Assembly (NCBI RefSeq): GCF_030503855.1
Contig: NZ_CP129971.1
Coordinates: forward strand, 565,501 to 629,500
DNA: 64,000 bases
Direction of reading: 5' to 3'
DNA from: Marivirga salinae
Lineage (GTDB): Bacteria; Bacteroidota; Bacteroidia; Cytophagales; Cyclobacteriaceae
Shown here: positions 36,162-45,018 of the stretch, piece by piece
How positions within the stretch are numbered: the first letter of the stretch is position 1
Layout: each line of letters opens with the position of its first letter
Program-made: the position numbers and the translations under genes
The notes under the pieces: generated by a model
The model's input: the letters and a program-made list of their open reading frames with translations, nothing else
What the model was told of the DNA's origin: nothing
Databases searched by the model: none

Positions 36162-37118
36162 TTACACTATTACTTTTCGTCTTAAATACATACTAAACAG
36201 CATATTTTTAAACGTAATATAAGTCTTAAGATTGAATGGGTGCCTTCTTATACATATAAAAAATGTATGTATTGCTGCCCCATACAAACCGATAGAAATA
36301 AACCGTGCTATTGCTTGATCATATTTCAAGGTCGGATTACTATTGTACTTATGTTTTAATTTATTTTTTAGTTCTCTATATTCCCAATCTTTTCCCTCCA
36401 TTAAAACATCACTACCAAACTTCTCTCGTTGATTCTTTAGGATTCGCATAATTTCAAAGTTAATAAACCGCTCATCATCGATTAAATCGACCCTATTTGT
36501 TAGAGAATCTTTATGTATTCGGTAATTATACAAGGTTGCTTTTAAATTTGTTGTGACAAAATTCTCACTTATACGTTGTGATAAATCAACATCCTCAGCA
36601 TGTAAAAATGCTCTATATAATCCCCCTATATCCTCAATTATATCTGTTTCAAAAATCATTGTAGGCCCATGAAATTGGCTACCACTATTTAAACCTTCCA
36701 CTATTTTGCTATAACTAGATTGCATAATAACCGGTTTTAAAAACGAACCGTCTTTATTCACAATATTAAATGAACAGCCACACATTTTAATAGACCTCTC
36801 TTTTAGAGTCTTAAGTTGCAATTCAAACCTATTCTTTTCTGACCAATCATCTGCATCATGTATAGTTAGATATTTCCCTCGACAACTTCGCAAAAGAGAA
36901 TTTACTGTTGCAACTTTCCCCTTATTTACATTATTTCTGTAAATATTGATGCGAGAATCCAATTTGCTGCAATGCTGAATTATTTGCCAAGAGGCATCCT
37001 CACTTGCATCATCACAAATGTGAAGTTCCCAACTTTGATAGGTTTGATCTCTGATGGATTGAATTGCTTGTTTAACATATCTATCAGCATTGAAAACAGG
37101 CATTATTACAGATATCAT
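36162..37118 (-). CDS. GT2 family glycosyltransferase
   Basis: A 318-residue GT-A enzyme with ISVIMPVFNADRYVKQAIQSI, ICDDASEDASWQII and TIHDADDWSEKNR, the acidic DxD region. Helical C-terminus. Translationally coupled: its ATG overlaps the stop of the preceding GT2 gene by 4 bases. The 158-base gap after it, before the DegT gene, shows no other gene. Confidence 0.9.
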   Translation of the reverse strand: MISVIMPVFNADRYVKQAIQSIRDQTYQSWELHICDDASEDASWQIIQHCSKLDSRINIYRNNVNKGKVATVNSLLRSCRGKYLTIHDADDWSEKNRFELQLKTLKERSIKMCGCSFNIVNKDGSFLKPVIMQSSYSKIVEGLNSGSQFHGPTMIFETDIIEDIGGLYRAFLHAEDVDLSQRISENFVTTNLKATLYNYRIHKDSLTNRVDLIDDERFINFEIMRILKNQREKFGSDVLMEGKDWEYRELKNKLKHKYNSNPTLKYDQAIARFISIGLYGAAIHTFFICIRRHPFNLKTYITFKNMLFSMYLRRKVIV

Positions 37119-37999
37119 CTTAAAAGATAAAACAAATTTTTAACACCCTTGCAAAGCCCAAAAAGTTTAAAATTGATTATTAAGTTCTTTATAAAAAAGA
37201 ATACTGTATTTTGAGCTTTAAATATGATATGCAGCTTTCTAAAAAGCAATGTGTTAAACTCTTCAAAAAAAACATCTTTTTCATTTTTATTTAGTTTTCT
37301 TAAGAAAGAAACTAGCCAAATTAAAAATAAACGATCTGCCTTGATTTTTTCAGGTTTATTATTGCTCGGATTAGATATATGTAAATCCGATTTTCTGAAG
37401 TATATCAATTTACTATTAAAATAAAAAATCCCATTTGAATGCAAGCTGATATTTAGAATAGTTGCTATATCTGAATTCCATGCAGCAGGAAAATTAGTAA
37501 TTCCTACCTTGCAATAAACACTTCTTTTATACAAAAAATCTGACATTGAAGTTTCATTGATACTAAAAGCTCTTAAAAAGTCCTTAAAATTAAGTTTCTC
37601 TGTTCCAAAATTATTTTTTTGTAACCTTTCAATATTAGAAGCTTTGTTCAGTCTAATTAGACTTTTCTCAGTATTCAAAGCTGGAATGATAAATTCTATC
37701 GTCTTTGAACTCATAACATCATCGTCTCCAAACAACCAAATCCAGCGTTCATCATTTATTAAATCAATACATCTCTCCCATTGTGCGACTAGATTTTGAG
37801 AACCTAAATTCTTATCAAATTTCTTGTACGTATATTGTACTGTTTTAAGAGTAGAACAAACAATATCTCTTAAATTATCGGGGCTATCATCATCTCCAAT
37901 GTATAGTTGGAAATCTTTACAAGTTTGATCTTCAATAGACTGTAGTGTTTCTTTAAAATATTTACCTTTAAAAGCTGGTATAACAATGGCTAAACTCAT
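37115..37999 (-). CDS. GT2 family glycosyltransferase
   Basis: A 294-residue GT-A enzyme: LAIVIPAFKGKYFKETLQSI, IGDDDSPDNLRDIV and WIWLFGDDDVMSS, in which the DDD cluster is the likely metal site. Overlaps its neighbours by 4 bases on each side (ATGA junctions), so the sulfotransferase, this gene and the next GT2 gene are tightly coupled. Sugar unknown. Confidence 0.88.
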   Translation of the reverse strand: MSLAIVIPAFKGKYFKETLQSIEDQTCKDFQLYIGDDDSPDNLRDIVCSTLKTVQYTYKKFDKNLGSQNLVAQWERCIDLINDERWIWLFGDDDVMSSKTIEFIIPALNTEKSLIRLNKASNIERLQKNNFGTEKLNFKDFLRAFSINETSMSDFLYKRSVYCKVGITNFPAAWNSDIATILNISLHSNGIFYFNSKLIYFRKSDLHISNPSNNKPEKIKADRLFLIWLVSFLRKLNKNEKDVFFEEFNTLLFRKLHIIFKAQNTVFFFIKNLIINFKLFGLCKGVKNLFYLLR

Positions 38000-38775
38000 T
38001 TTGAAATACGCCTCAACTTGCTGTAAATTTTATTTTTTTTGAAATGGGCTTTTTTAATTTTACTGATTTCTTTTTTATCAAATACTTTGTAAAAACCTTC
38101 AGCTGTAACCTTAGTGTTTAAAAAATCACTTACATCCTTTGCAATTTTATGTGGATTATTTTGTAAATCTTCAATATCAAATAACAGAATATCACTTGGG
38201 TAATCCTTATAAAAATCAATTAGCTGTTGATTATAAATTTTCCAGTCATTTAAAAATTGAGATTTCAATGTGGCCTTCTTGAAATGAAAATTGATTAATA
38301 AATTATACGCATTAATTATACTTCTTCGTGCTGGTGGAAATGTAGATTTATATCTTCTCAATAAAGAATCTACAACCTCGTCAGGATTTCTAAAAACTGC
38401 CAGTATTTTTAAATCTAACTCTTTTTTATACTCATTAATTAGTAAAGTTGATCTTGGCTCTTTCCAAATGAAATGCTTTTTATTCTGTAATGCAGCACCT
38501 ACAATCGATAAAAATTCTTTCATGCTATTTTCCTGAAGAGTTATCGGAATGAAATTCTTAAGTCTCAATCCATCATCATTATGTCCGTGTCTCTTTATAA
38601 TTTTACTTGCAAAATTAAGAAGTTGAATATTTTCATAATGCCCATATTTATTTGATAATGTGCCACCCAAGAGCTCCCCACTAAAATTTAACCCTTCAGT
38701 TGCCAACCACATAGCAGTTAAGGAAGTGCCTGATCGGTGCATACCGGCCACATAAAATACAGATTTATTTCTCAA
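37996..38775 (-). CDS. Sulfotransferase family protein
   Basis: A 259-residue protein with a sulfotransferase-type P-loop near the N-terminus (AGMHRSGTSLTAMWLA), which binds the 5'-phosphosulfate of PAPS, and the 3'-phosphate binding region WKEPRSTLLINEY..ILAVFRNPDEVVDSLLRRY. The C-terminus DFLNTKV agrees with carbohydrate sulfotransferases. It probably sulfates the polysaccharide made by the neighbouring enzymes. The start codon is TTG: no ATG precedes the strand before the P-loop, and the stop of a short upstream frame overlaps the start region. Confidence 0.85.
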   Translation of the reverse strand: MRNKSVFYVAGMHRSGTSLTAMWLATEGLNFSGELLGGTLSNKYGHYENIQLLNFASKIIKRHGHNDDGLRLKNFIPITLQENSMKEFLSIVGAALQNKKHFIWKEPRSTLLINEYKKELDLKILAVFRNPDEVVDSLLRRYKSTFPPARRSIINAYNLLINFHFKKATLKSQFLNDWKIYNQQLIDFYKDYPSDILLFDIEDLQNNPHKIAKDVSDFLNTKVTAEGFYKVFDKKEISKIKKAHFKKNKIYSKLRRISK

Positions 38776-38938
38776 GATACAATTTTTCTTTGATGAACTG
38801 ATAAATTGATATTATTAAACTAAGGTATTTTTTGGAATCAAATACATTGTCACTTTTAAGTTTCAGTCGGACCCCATCCTCAATTTCACCCGCTAATTCT
38901 TTGTTAATGAGTAATTGAATATCAAAATTATATTTACC
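38765..38938 (-). pseudogene. Possible 3' remnant of a decayed gene
   Basis: An open frame of 57 residues with no ATG (...GKYNFDIQLLINKEL, GEIEDGVRLKLKSD, DSKKYLSLIISIYQFIKEK) that ends 10 bases inside the sulfotransferase gene, the coupled arrangement of neighbouring genes here. The amino-acid composition is protein-like, and upstream frames are broken. It could be the tail of a lost gene or a chance frame. The rest of the 355-base gap shows nothing else. Confidence 0.35.
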
Positions 38939-39130
38939 TTATTTGAGTAATAGTTTAGGAATACAGCATCTTTATTTTCACAATAGAGCAACTTTTATGT
39001 TCAGCTTTCAAATTTGATTGAATTCCTCATTTCGATATTTAATTTTATCTCGATATAAATTTTAAAGATTTAACAGGAGATTTTCACATGAAAAAGGCTT
39101 TAGGCATTTCGTATTTGGCACATAGAATTT

Positions 39131-40213
39131 TCACTTAAGTTTTTTGTTAGTTTTAACAATACCTAATCTTTTCAATTCAAGAATAACACATTTTTCTGTA
39201 CCCTCACTTATTAATTTACCACCTCCCCAAATATGCAATTTATATTTGTGTAAAAGAAATTTCCTAAATTGATAAAATCCTCTTATTTTTTGCAAATTGA
39301 AAAGATAAGAAAAGTATACTAAATAAATTCTCAGCAATTCAATTGGGGTGTAAATTTTCAGCATACTTAGCCTAATAAGATTTGACCAAGCTATCTCTTT
39401 TTTATTTCTATCAAATGCTGTTATAATACCCATAATAAAAATAGATTTTAGGTTGGTCAGTAATTTCTCATTTGTCTGATCAATGAGGTTTAAGCATTTA
39501 GTTCCAAATCTTATTCTATTTTCATTTTGAATTGAAAAATGGTTTGAATTTGAAATTCTATTTATGGATCGTATTATCGCAACATTATCCGGTTTCACCG
39601 TGTTTTTTAGGTTGAGGTATCTACCTTTACTTTTCAAGATACATTCAATATGAAAGAATGTGTCTTGAAGTTGAATTAGTTCTTCGTCAAAAAGTATTTT
39701 CTCTTCAGTTAAAAACCCTGTTTTGTAAATGGGACCCATTATTTGCCATGCGCCAACGCCTCGTAACAGTTGATGAACATCAGGTTCTTCAAGAAACCTG
39801 GAGGAAAAAGCTATAGTTTGATTCACAATATTAAATATTGTCCCTGGGAAAATCAAGAACTCATATAGGTCACTATATTTTTCAAAAAATTTCGTTCTCC
39901 CCTTAAGACAGTCCGATAACAATATATCATCAGAATCTAAAAATATCAAATAATCTCCATTTGCGTTCTCTATTCCTATATTTCTGCAAGTAGGGGCACC
40001 TTTTGGCGTTCTGCTTCTTTTTAAGAATTTAAATCTGCTATCTTTTCTTAGATAGGTCTTTACAACTTCAAAGGTGCTGTCCTTTGAACCATCATCAACA
40101 ATAATACATTCCCAATTCTCATAAGTTTGGGATAAAACTGAGTCAAGGGTTTTTCTAATTATTGATCCTCTATTAAATGTAGGAATAACTATTGAAACTA
40201 AAGGGCTTTTCAT
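39131..40213 (-). CDS. GT2 family glycosyltransferase
   Basis: A 360-residue GT-A enzyme: LVSIVIPTFNRGSIIRKTLDSV, VDDGSKDSTFEVV, and FLDSDDILLSD with the DxD. The long C-terminal helical part has a hydrophobic stretch near 285-305. The start ATG overlaps the stop of the methyltransferase-like gene by 4 bases. It is followed by a 355-base gap, the longest inside the glycosyltransferase section. Confidence 0.92.
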   Translation of the reverse strand: MKSPLVSIVIPTFNRGSIIRKTLDSVLSQTYENWECIIVDDGSKDSTFEVVKTYLRKDSRFKFLKRSRTPKGAPTCRNIGIENANGDYLIFLDSDDILLSDCLKGRTKFFEKYSDLYEFLIFPGTIFNIVNQTIAFSSRFLEEPDVHQLLRGVGAWQIMGPIYKTGFLTEEKILFDEELIQLQDTFFHIECILKSKGRYLNLKNTVKPDNVAIIRSINRISNSNHFSIQNENRIRFGTKCLNLIDQTNEKLLTNLKSIFIMGIITAFDRNKKEIAWSNLIRLSMLKIYTPIELLRIYLVYFSYLFNLQKIRGFYQFRKFLLHKYKLHIWGGGKLISEGTEKCVILELKRLGIVKTNKKLK

Positions 40214-40965
40214 TTTACAAAACCTTTTGCTATGCCTTTGCCAATATTTACTATTCCTTCTATTTTAATCTCATTATTTCCCTTCCACTTTCTCAAAATT
40301 TCCATTTCACTATCTCGAAATGCATCATCTAAAAACCATAAAGCATTCTTTTTACAATAATTCAAAATAGAGGGCAAAGTGTTTAACCTTGCCTCCCACG
40401 CTCCATACGGTGCATCGATAAGTACAAAGTCTATTTCTCCATATTTTTTAATAATGTTTTCAATTAGCTCATGATTCAGCATAAAACCATTATTCCCTGT
40501 TGGGAAATTCATTGGATGATGTGTTACGTTCGTTAAATCACTCCTTAGAGCATTTAAAGTTTTTGTTAAATAGAATTGATCTTGATCAATAGAAATCAAG
40601 AGAAATTGATTTTGAGGGTACTCAGCAAAATACTGATAAAAAAGCTTGGTACTAATTCCAGAACCAAACTCCAATATAATTTTTGGTTTATTTATATTAC
40701 ACTCAGCCCAAAGGAAATTTAAAGTTTCAGCATCCAAAGTCCACAAATTATCTGTACTTACTTGGATTTGGTTCTTTAATTCAGAAGTTAAGATATTTTG
40801 ATTATAAATTTTTAAAAGTTGGTCGTTTTCAAGACTTAAAGTATCACCCTTAAGTTTTATTCCTTTATTCATAAAAATCTGAACTGTTTTCCAATACCAC
40901 CAAGGTCTCGATTTCTTTTTGGTAAAAGAATTATGCCATTTTTTGAAAGACTCGTAATTAATCAT
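40210..40965 (-). CDS. Rossmann-fold SAM-methyltransferase-like protein
   Basis: A 251-residue protein with a Rossmann-like core of class I methyltransferases: ILEFGSGISTKLFYQYFAEY (motif I), LLISIDQDQFY after it, and DFVLIDAPYGAWEARLN, then WFLDDAFRDSEM. The FGSGxSTxxFY form recurs in hypothetical proteins of surface polysaccharide clusters. Because the next gene upstream is Wzt with a C-terminal binding domain, terminal O-methylation as an export signal is a reasonable guess, not a demonstration. It overlaps the Wzt gene by 8 bases. Confidence 0.7.
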   Translation of the reverse strand: MINYESFKKWHNSFTKKKSRPWWYWKTVQIFMNKGIKLKGDTLSLENDQLLKIYNQNILTSELKNQIQVSTDNLWTLDAETLNFLWAECNINKPKIILEFGSGISTKLFYQYFAEYPQNQFLLISIDQDQFYLTKTLNALRSDLTNVTHHPMNFPTGNNGFMLNHELIENIIKKYGEIDFVLIDAPYGAWEARLNTLPSILNYCKKNALWFLDDAFRDSEMEILRKWKGNNEIKIEGIVNIGKGIAKGFVK

Positions 40966-42205
40966 TGATTAGTCTAAAGTTTTGTTCTACCAAAACCTGT
41001 GCTTTGCCAGCAGCGGGCAATCTACCATTCTCATAATAAAGTCCACTCTCAACCATAAAACTGAATACTCCTCTTAACCAATCATCAATAACCCCATTTT
41101 GTGTTAAGTGTAATGTGAGTGTGTAAATTCCTACCACAAATGGTAATTTTTTGAATTCAATATCAATAAAATTATTTCCTGGTTTTAAACTAAAATTTTG
41201 TTCTGTGAAATTATTACTGAAATGCGTCATCCTATTACCAAAAGCATCATCTATCCCTGCTGATAATTCAATATTTTGCATTGCTTTTTGATTTAAATTT
41301 TCAATTTCAATTCTAAAAGCAGATTTATTTCCTATAGAAAAAAAATCTACAGGATTTTCGTTTTCTATAAGTTCTATTGATTTTATTTTAAGTAACCCTC
41401 TACCTTCTCTTTTAATATCGTCTGTGATAATTAATTTTCCTTCATTAGTTAAACTAAACCTGTTTTTGTATTTGTTAATAACCGTTTCCATTAAATCATT
41501 TTCAATTAATTTTCCTTGATCCAACAAGATTCCTCGATCACACAAATTCTGAACAGCCCCCATATTATGGCTCACAAAAAGCACTGTCCGTCCCTCATTT
41601 TTACTTACCGAATCCATTTTACCAAGGCATTTTTTTTGAAATTCGGCATCTCCAACAGCAAGCACTTCATCTACTATAAGAATTTCGGGTTCTAAGTGGG
41701 CTGCCACTGAAAAAGCTAATCGTACTTTCATACCCGAGCTGTAGTGCTTAACGGGTGTATCTAAGAATTTTTCTACTCCACTAAAATCTACTATTTCATC
41801 AAATTTTTGTTTGATTTCGGCTCGCTTCATGCCCAAAATAGTGCCATTGAGGTAGATGTTTTCTCTGCCTGAAAGTTCTGCATGAAAGCCAGTGCCTACT
41901 TCAAGCAAAGAGGATACTCGTCCGTTTATTTCAAAGCGGCCTTTGCTGGGGTCGGTTATGCGGCTGAGTATTTTAAGGAGGGTGCTTTTACCTGCTCCGT
42001 TTCGGCCAATAATGCCTACCGCCTCGCCTCGCTTTATTTCAAAGTCGATGTCTTTTAGTGCCCAAAAAACTTCTTTCTCACTAGCATCAGGTTTGAAAAT
42101 ACCTTTAAGTTTATCGCCTAAAGCATGGCGGAATTCTCCTTGCTTTTTATGTCCGATGATGTAATGCTTGCCTAAGCCTTGTACGCTGATGGCGGTGTCT
42201 GTCAT
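40958..42205 (-). CDS. wzt: Polysaccharide ABC exporter ATPase, Wzt-like, with C-terminal substrate-binding domain
   Basis: The ATPase of a Wzm/Wzt exporter for O-antigen or other surface glycan across the inner membrane. Walker A GRNGAGKST (67-75), signature YSSGM (155-159), Walker B ILIVDE (175-180), switch histidine in LFVSHNMG. A C-terminal beta-sandwich (about 255-415), as in Wzt proteins that recognise the modified end of their polysaccharide. Length 415 fits the long Wzt form. The permease gene lies two genes upstream, separated by the NusG-like gene and a hairpin-rich gap. Confidence 0.93.
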   Translation of the reverse strand: MTDTAISVQGLGKHYIIGHKKQGEFRHALGDKLKGIFKPDASEKEVFWALKDIDFEIKRGEAVGIIGRNGAGKSTLLKILSRITDPSKGRFEINGRVSSLLEVGTGFHAELSGRENIYLNGTILGMKRAEIKQKFDEIVDFSGVEKFLDTPVKHYSSGMKVRLAFSVAAHLEPEILIVDEVLAVGDAEFQKKCLGKMDSVSKNEGRTVLFVSHNMGAVQNLCDRGILLDQGKLIENDLMETVINKYKNRFSLTNEGKLIITDDIKREGRGLLKIKSIELIENENPVDFFSIGNKSAFRIEIENLNQKAMQNIELSAGIDDAFGNRMTHFSNNFTEQNFSLKPGNNFIDIEFKKLPFVVGIYTLTLHLTQNGVIDDWLRGVFSFMVESGLYYENGRLPAAGKAQVLVEQNFRLIND

Positions 42206-42463
42206 GTTTTGTTATTGTTTTTGCTGCAAGGGCTTTCTGCTTTTACTTACACCCCTATAATCTCCTCGAAGGGATAGTCTCACAGATTTATTAAAGTAGT
42301 GTAAAGGAAATATTAATACTATTATATTAACCAAAAATTTAAGAAAGCAACACTTTATAATATTAAAAAAGTAAAGCAATTTGTGCTACTTCTTAATTAC
42401 TAATTATTTATGGCTCCGCCCTTTCAGTCCCAGTTTTGGTACTTAGCAAGTTGATAGTGGGCA

Positions 42464-42488
42464 CGCGTTTGGAAACGCGCGCCAGCGG
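42464..42488 (+). repeat. CGCGTT-TGGA-AACGCG hairpin unit
   Basis: Same 25-base layout as 11010-11034: 6-bp stem, four-base loop, tail C-G-C-C-A-G-C-G-G. Two stem positions differ and both changes are compensated on the other arm. Confidence 0.65.
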
Positions 42489-42550
42489 AGGAGATAGTCT
42501 CACGGATTTATAGTTGTAGAAAATAATAAGTTCATCACTATTTTCTACTT

Positions 42551-42580
42551 TATTGGTCAGACGGTTTCAACCGTCAGACC
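42551..42580. repeat. GGTCAGAC palindromic repeat
   Basis: Arms TTGGTCAGACGGTT and AACCGTCAGACCAA around TC, one mismatch. Related to 17575-17600. Confidence 0.65.
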
Positions 42581-42601
42581 AATGTGCTAAAATGATCCTC
42601 T

Positions 42602-42693
42602 CAATGGTTCAAGCGTCCGCTTGGACCAGCTATCTCCACAATACAAGCTTTTCAGTATCTGCAAACAAGCACAAGCGGACGCTTGAACCATTG
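42602..42693. repeat. 22-bp perfect inverted repeat downstream of the NusG-like gene
   Basis: Arms at 42602-42623 and 42672-42693 are perfect reverse complements (core GGTTCAAGCGTCCGCTTG), separated by 48 bases. Each arm holds its own short palindrome AAGCG..CGCTT. It begins 12 bases after the stop codon of the minus-strand NusG-like gene. A U-run is absent, so an ordinary terminator is not supported. Confidence 0.75.
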
Positions 42694-42704
42694 CAGTAAC
42701 TCCA

Positions 42705-43238
42705 TTAGAAATGGTATTTCCCACTTTTATCGTCTTCCTCTTTTCCTAATTTCTTGACCTTCGCTTTGCTTAGTTCTGCTTTTAAGCTTAGTCCTAAACT
42801 TTCAATATATACAATTACTCTATCTTTCTGCGTTAAAATTACTTTACCTTCTTGTCCTTTCATACCTCCGTGCTGTATTTGCACTTTATCTCCTTCTTTT
42901 ATAGGTTCTAGACTTACTTCTTCATATTCTCCTAACAAATTTTGTATGGCATCAATTTCAATTGGTCGGATTTTAGCATCTGCGCCCAAATAACGTACGA
43001 AATTGACTACTCCGGGAGTTTGTAATATCTTGAGCCTTTCGTGCTCCTCATTAAATTTCACGAAAACATAAGAGGGAAATACGGCAACTTTCACTTTCTT
43101 CTTCCTGTCGGACCATTGGCGAAGTACCGTTTGGGTTGGGCAATAGACTTCTATATGCTGATCGGCAAGCCTATCCGCAACCTTCTTCTCCATTCTGGAT
43201 TTAGTGTAAATGGCAAACCAATATTCCATACTATGCAT
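42705..43238 (-). CDS. NusG-like transcription antiterminator (UpxY/RfaH type)
   Basis: A 177-residue NusG paralogue. The N-terminal NGN domain has WFAIYTKSRMEKKVADRL, EVYCPTQTVLRQWSDRKKKVKVAVFPSYVFVKF and LQTPGVVNFVRYLG. The C-terminal KOW domain has IKEGDKVQIQHGGMKGQEGKVI (about 118-140). In Bacteroidota, UpxY-type paralogues sit in capsule clusters and let RNA polymerase read through the long operon. Here it lies between wzm and wzt. Two starts are close together (ATG at 43238 and 43229); the second, MEYWFAIYTK, matches family starts better. Confidence 0.9.
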   Translation of the reverse strand: MHSMEYWFAIYTKSRMEKKVADRLADQHIEVYCPTQTVLRQWSDRKKKVKVAVFPSYVFVKFNEEHERLKILQTPGVVNFVRYLGADAKIRPIEIDAIQNLLGEYEEVSLEPIKEGDKVQIQHGGMKGQEGKVILTQKDRVIVYIESLGLSLKAELSKAKVKKLGKEEDDKSGKYHF

Positions 43239-43457
43239 TATAACATGTAAAATTACGTTTTCAAACAGTTTATTAAAAGGAATTTATTTGATTTCGATGG
43301 ATTGAGTTGGTGGGTTGACGAGTTAGCTTGTTAAGCCCCTTAATCCCCAAAGGGGAAATTAGTACCCCAATGTTCAACTGCGAAAATAGTCACAAGGGAG
43401 ACACTTGCATCAGCTATTGACTTCACCCTAAAAGAAGATGAAAAGCCTCTAGTTTCT

Positions 43458-44285
43458 CTAGACAATATCTGCCATGACCTTTTCTACTCTTTTGAAATAA
43501 AGAAGTCCCGTAATGAAAAGAAGGATGACGATGCTGAAGGAAAAGTAAGCGAAGATGCTTGGTGGATCTCCACCCAAAAGGCTCCATCTAAAGCCTTCCA
43601 CAATTCCTGCCATAGGGTTCGCATAATAGATAAATGAACCCCAATCAGGTAATCTTTTGATAACGTCCTTAGCTTGATAGCCCACTGGGGTAGCGTAAAG
43701 TCCAAATTGCACTAGAAATGGCACAACATGCTGAAAATCACGATAGCGTATCGTTAAGGCACTTAACCAAATCCCAACTGCCAAGGCTGAAACAATGGTT
43801 AAGACTATAAATATCGGCAAGTAAATAATATTTGCAGGTGGGATAAATCCATAATAAATCATCAAAATCACCACAAATAATAATGCAATGGCGAAATCCA
43901 CAAAACCCACTAAAGCTTTAGACAATGGAATGACCAGGCGTGGAAAGTAAATCTTCTTCACCATTTCCTGGGCTCCTATGATGGAATTCCCAGATTGGTT
44001 GAGAACAAAGGAAAAATACGACCAGGATGCCATACCGCAAACTGCAAATAGAGGATAAGGCACTCCACTTGTTTCTACTTGAGCAACTTTCCCAAATACC
44101 ACTGTGAAGATCGTTAGCGTTGCCAATGGCTGAATGAAAGCCCAGAGTAGCCCCAAAAATGTTTGGGCATATCGAACTCTCAAATCCCGATAGGCTAATA
44201 TGTAAAACAAATCCCTGTAAGCCCACAATTCTTTCAAATTGATGTGCCATTTTGGTTTGGAGGCGTCAACAACTAATTTTTCCAT
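43458..44285 (-). CDS. wzm: Polysaccharide ABC exporter permease, Wzm-like (ABC-2 type)
   Basis: The membrane part of the surface polysaccharide exporter paired with the Wzt ATPase. About 275 residues, six membrane spans. Family features: an N-terminal amphipathic LKELWAYRDLFYILAYRDLRVRYAQT, FLGLLWAFIQPLATLTIFTVVFG, and YFPRLVIPLSKALVGFVDF. I start at the internal ATG (MEKLVVDASKPKWHINL); a start 45 bases upstream would add a non-conserved extension. It is the first gene of the polysaccharide cluster, under a promoter-like element at 44356-44363. Confidence 0.93.
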   Translation of the reverse strand: MEKLVVDASKPKWHINLKELWAYRDLFYILAYRDLRVRYAQTFLGLLWAFIQPLATLTIFTVVFGKVAQVETSGVPYPLFAVCGMASWSYFSFVLNQSGNSIIGAQEMVKKIYFPRLVIPLSKALVGFVDFAIALLFVVILMIYYGFIPPANIIYLPIFIVLTIVSALAVGIWLSALTIRYRDFQHVVPFLVQFGLYATPVGYQAKDVIKRLPDWGSFIYYANPMAGIVEGFRWSLLGGDPPSIFAYFSFSIVILLFITGLLYFKRVEKVMADIV

Positions 44286-44308
44286 GTTTATGAGTATTGA
44301 AAAGTGAG

Positions 44309-44440
44309 AAAAGGGTATTGAGATATCCACTTAGCTCAGCTTATACTTTAATTTACAAATATAGTAGAAAGAGTTTGGAGATGGAAGCGAGAGTTGGAAG
44401 TATGACTAATGACCATCTCCACTTAGCAAGAGGAAACACA
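44309..44440 (-). repeat. Promoter-bearing direct duplication, copy 1
   Basis: Starts AAAAGGGTATTGAG and ends in AGAGGAAACACA. It matches 44837-44968 with only a handful of substitutions and one inserted base. Lies directly upstream of wzm on the minus strand. Confidence 0.85.
44356..44363 (-). promoter_or_regulatory. Promoter -7 element of the polysaccharide cluster (candidate)
   Basis: TATATTTG on the minus strand fits TAnnTTTG and lies 71 bases before the wzm ATG. The same octamer is at 44884-44891 in the second repeat copy. No clear -33 TTTG is present. Confidence 0.5.
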
Positions 44441-44836
44441 CCTGTATTCCTCGGTAAAATTAGAATACTTCTCTTTATTGGTTTAAAAGCACTTTTTCAA
44501 TGTTTAATGGTGTCCCAGAGAGCAGAATCAAGCAATAAATTGCCAATTTTTGAATTTTAATACTAGCTTAATCATTCATACTTTTTCCATTGATGAAAAA
44601 GTAAGCAAAAAATCTAGGTAAAATGATGCTACTTCCCGCAAATGCCATAGCCTGCCCGCCATTTTACCCTCCAGCCCGCTTTTTCGCTTAGGGCGAAATT
44701 GGGGGAGTTAGCCATAAATGAACTCATCCGGTAAATTCAGCCCTATTATACCCTTATAATAACCTCTTTTCAGGATGCTTTTAGAATATTTGACAAAATA
44801 TTTATACTATGAATAATTAGGGTGTCCCTGCAAGGA

Positions 44837-44968
44837 AAAAGGGTATTGAGATATCCACTTGGCTCAGCTTATACTTTAATTGACAAATATAGTAGAAAGA
44901 GTTTGGAGATGGAAGCGAGAGTTGGAAGTATGACTAATGACCATCTCTAAATTAGCAAGAGGAAGCAC
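44837..44968 (-). repeat. Promoter-bearing direct duplication, copy 2
   Basis: Second copy of 44309-44440, offset 528 bases (529 at its right end), including the TATATTTG octamer on the minus strand. Confidence 0.85.
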
Positions 44969-45018
44969 AAGCTGTCCTAATTACTGCTTATGTAGGATTA
45001 AAATTTATCAGGTTCTAA

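Larger units (their letters stand above)
42206..42704. other. Hairpin-rich gap between the NusG-like and Wzt genes
   Basis: No gene seen in 499 bases. In transcript order it holds a 22-bp perfect inverted repeat (42602-42693), a GGTCAGAC palindrome (42551-42580) and a CGCGTT hairpin unit (42464-42488), and then about 200 AT-rich bases before Wzt. Confidence 0.6.
44286..45018. other. Intergenic region with a 132-bp direct duplication
   Basis: No convincing gene. It is framed by two near-identical copies of a segment (44309-44440 and 44837-44968). Between them is a tract with a C-rich and G-rich stretch (about 44655-44710), similar in type to the intergenic repeats elsewhere. Confidence 0.6.

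Noticed and set aside
42705..43238. General NusG rather than a specialised paralogue
   Set aside because: It lies inside the polysaccharide cluster and away from secE and ribosomal protein genes, as expected for UpxY/RfaH-type factors.
44297..44560. 87-residue plus-strand frame upstream of wzm
   Set aside because: It runs through copy 1 of the duplicated promoter segment, has low-complexity translation and no family resemblance; treated as a chance frame.
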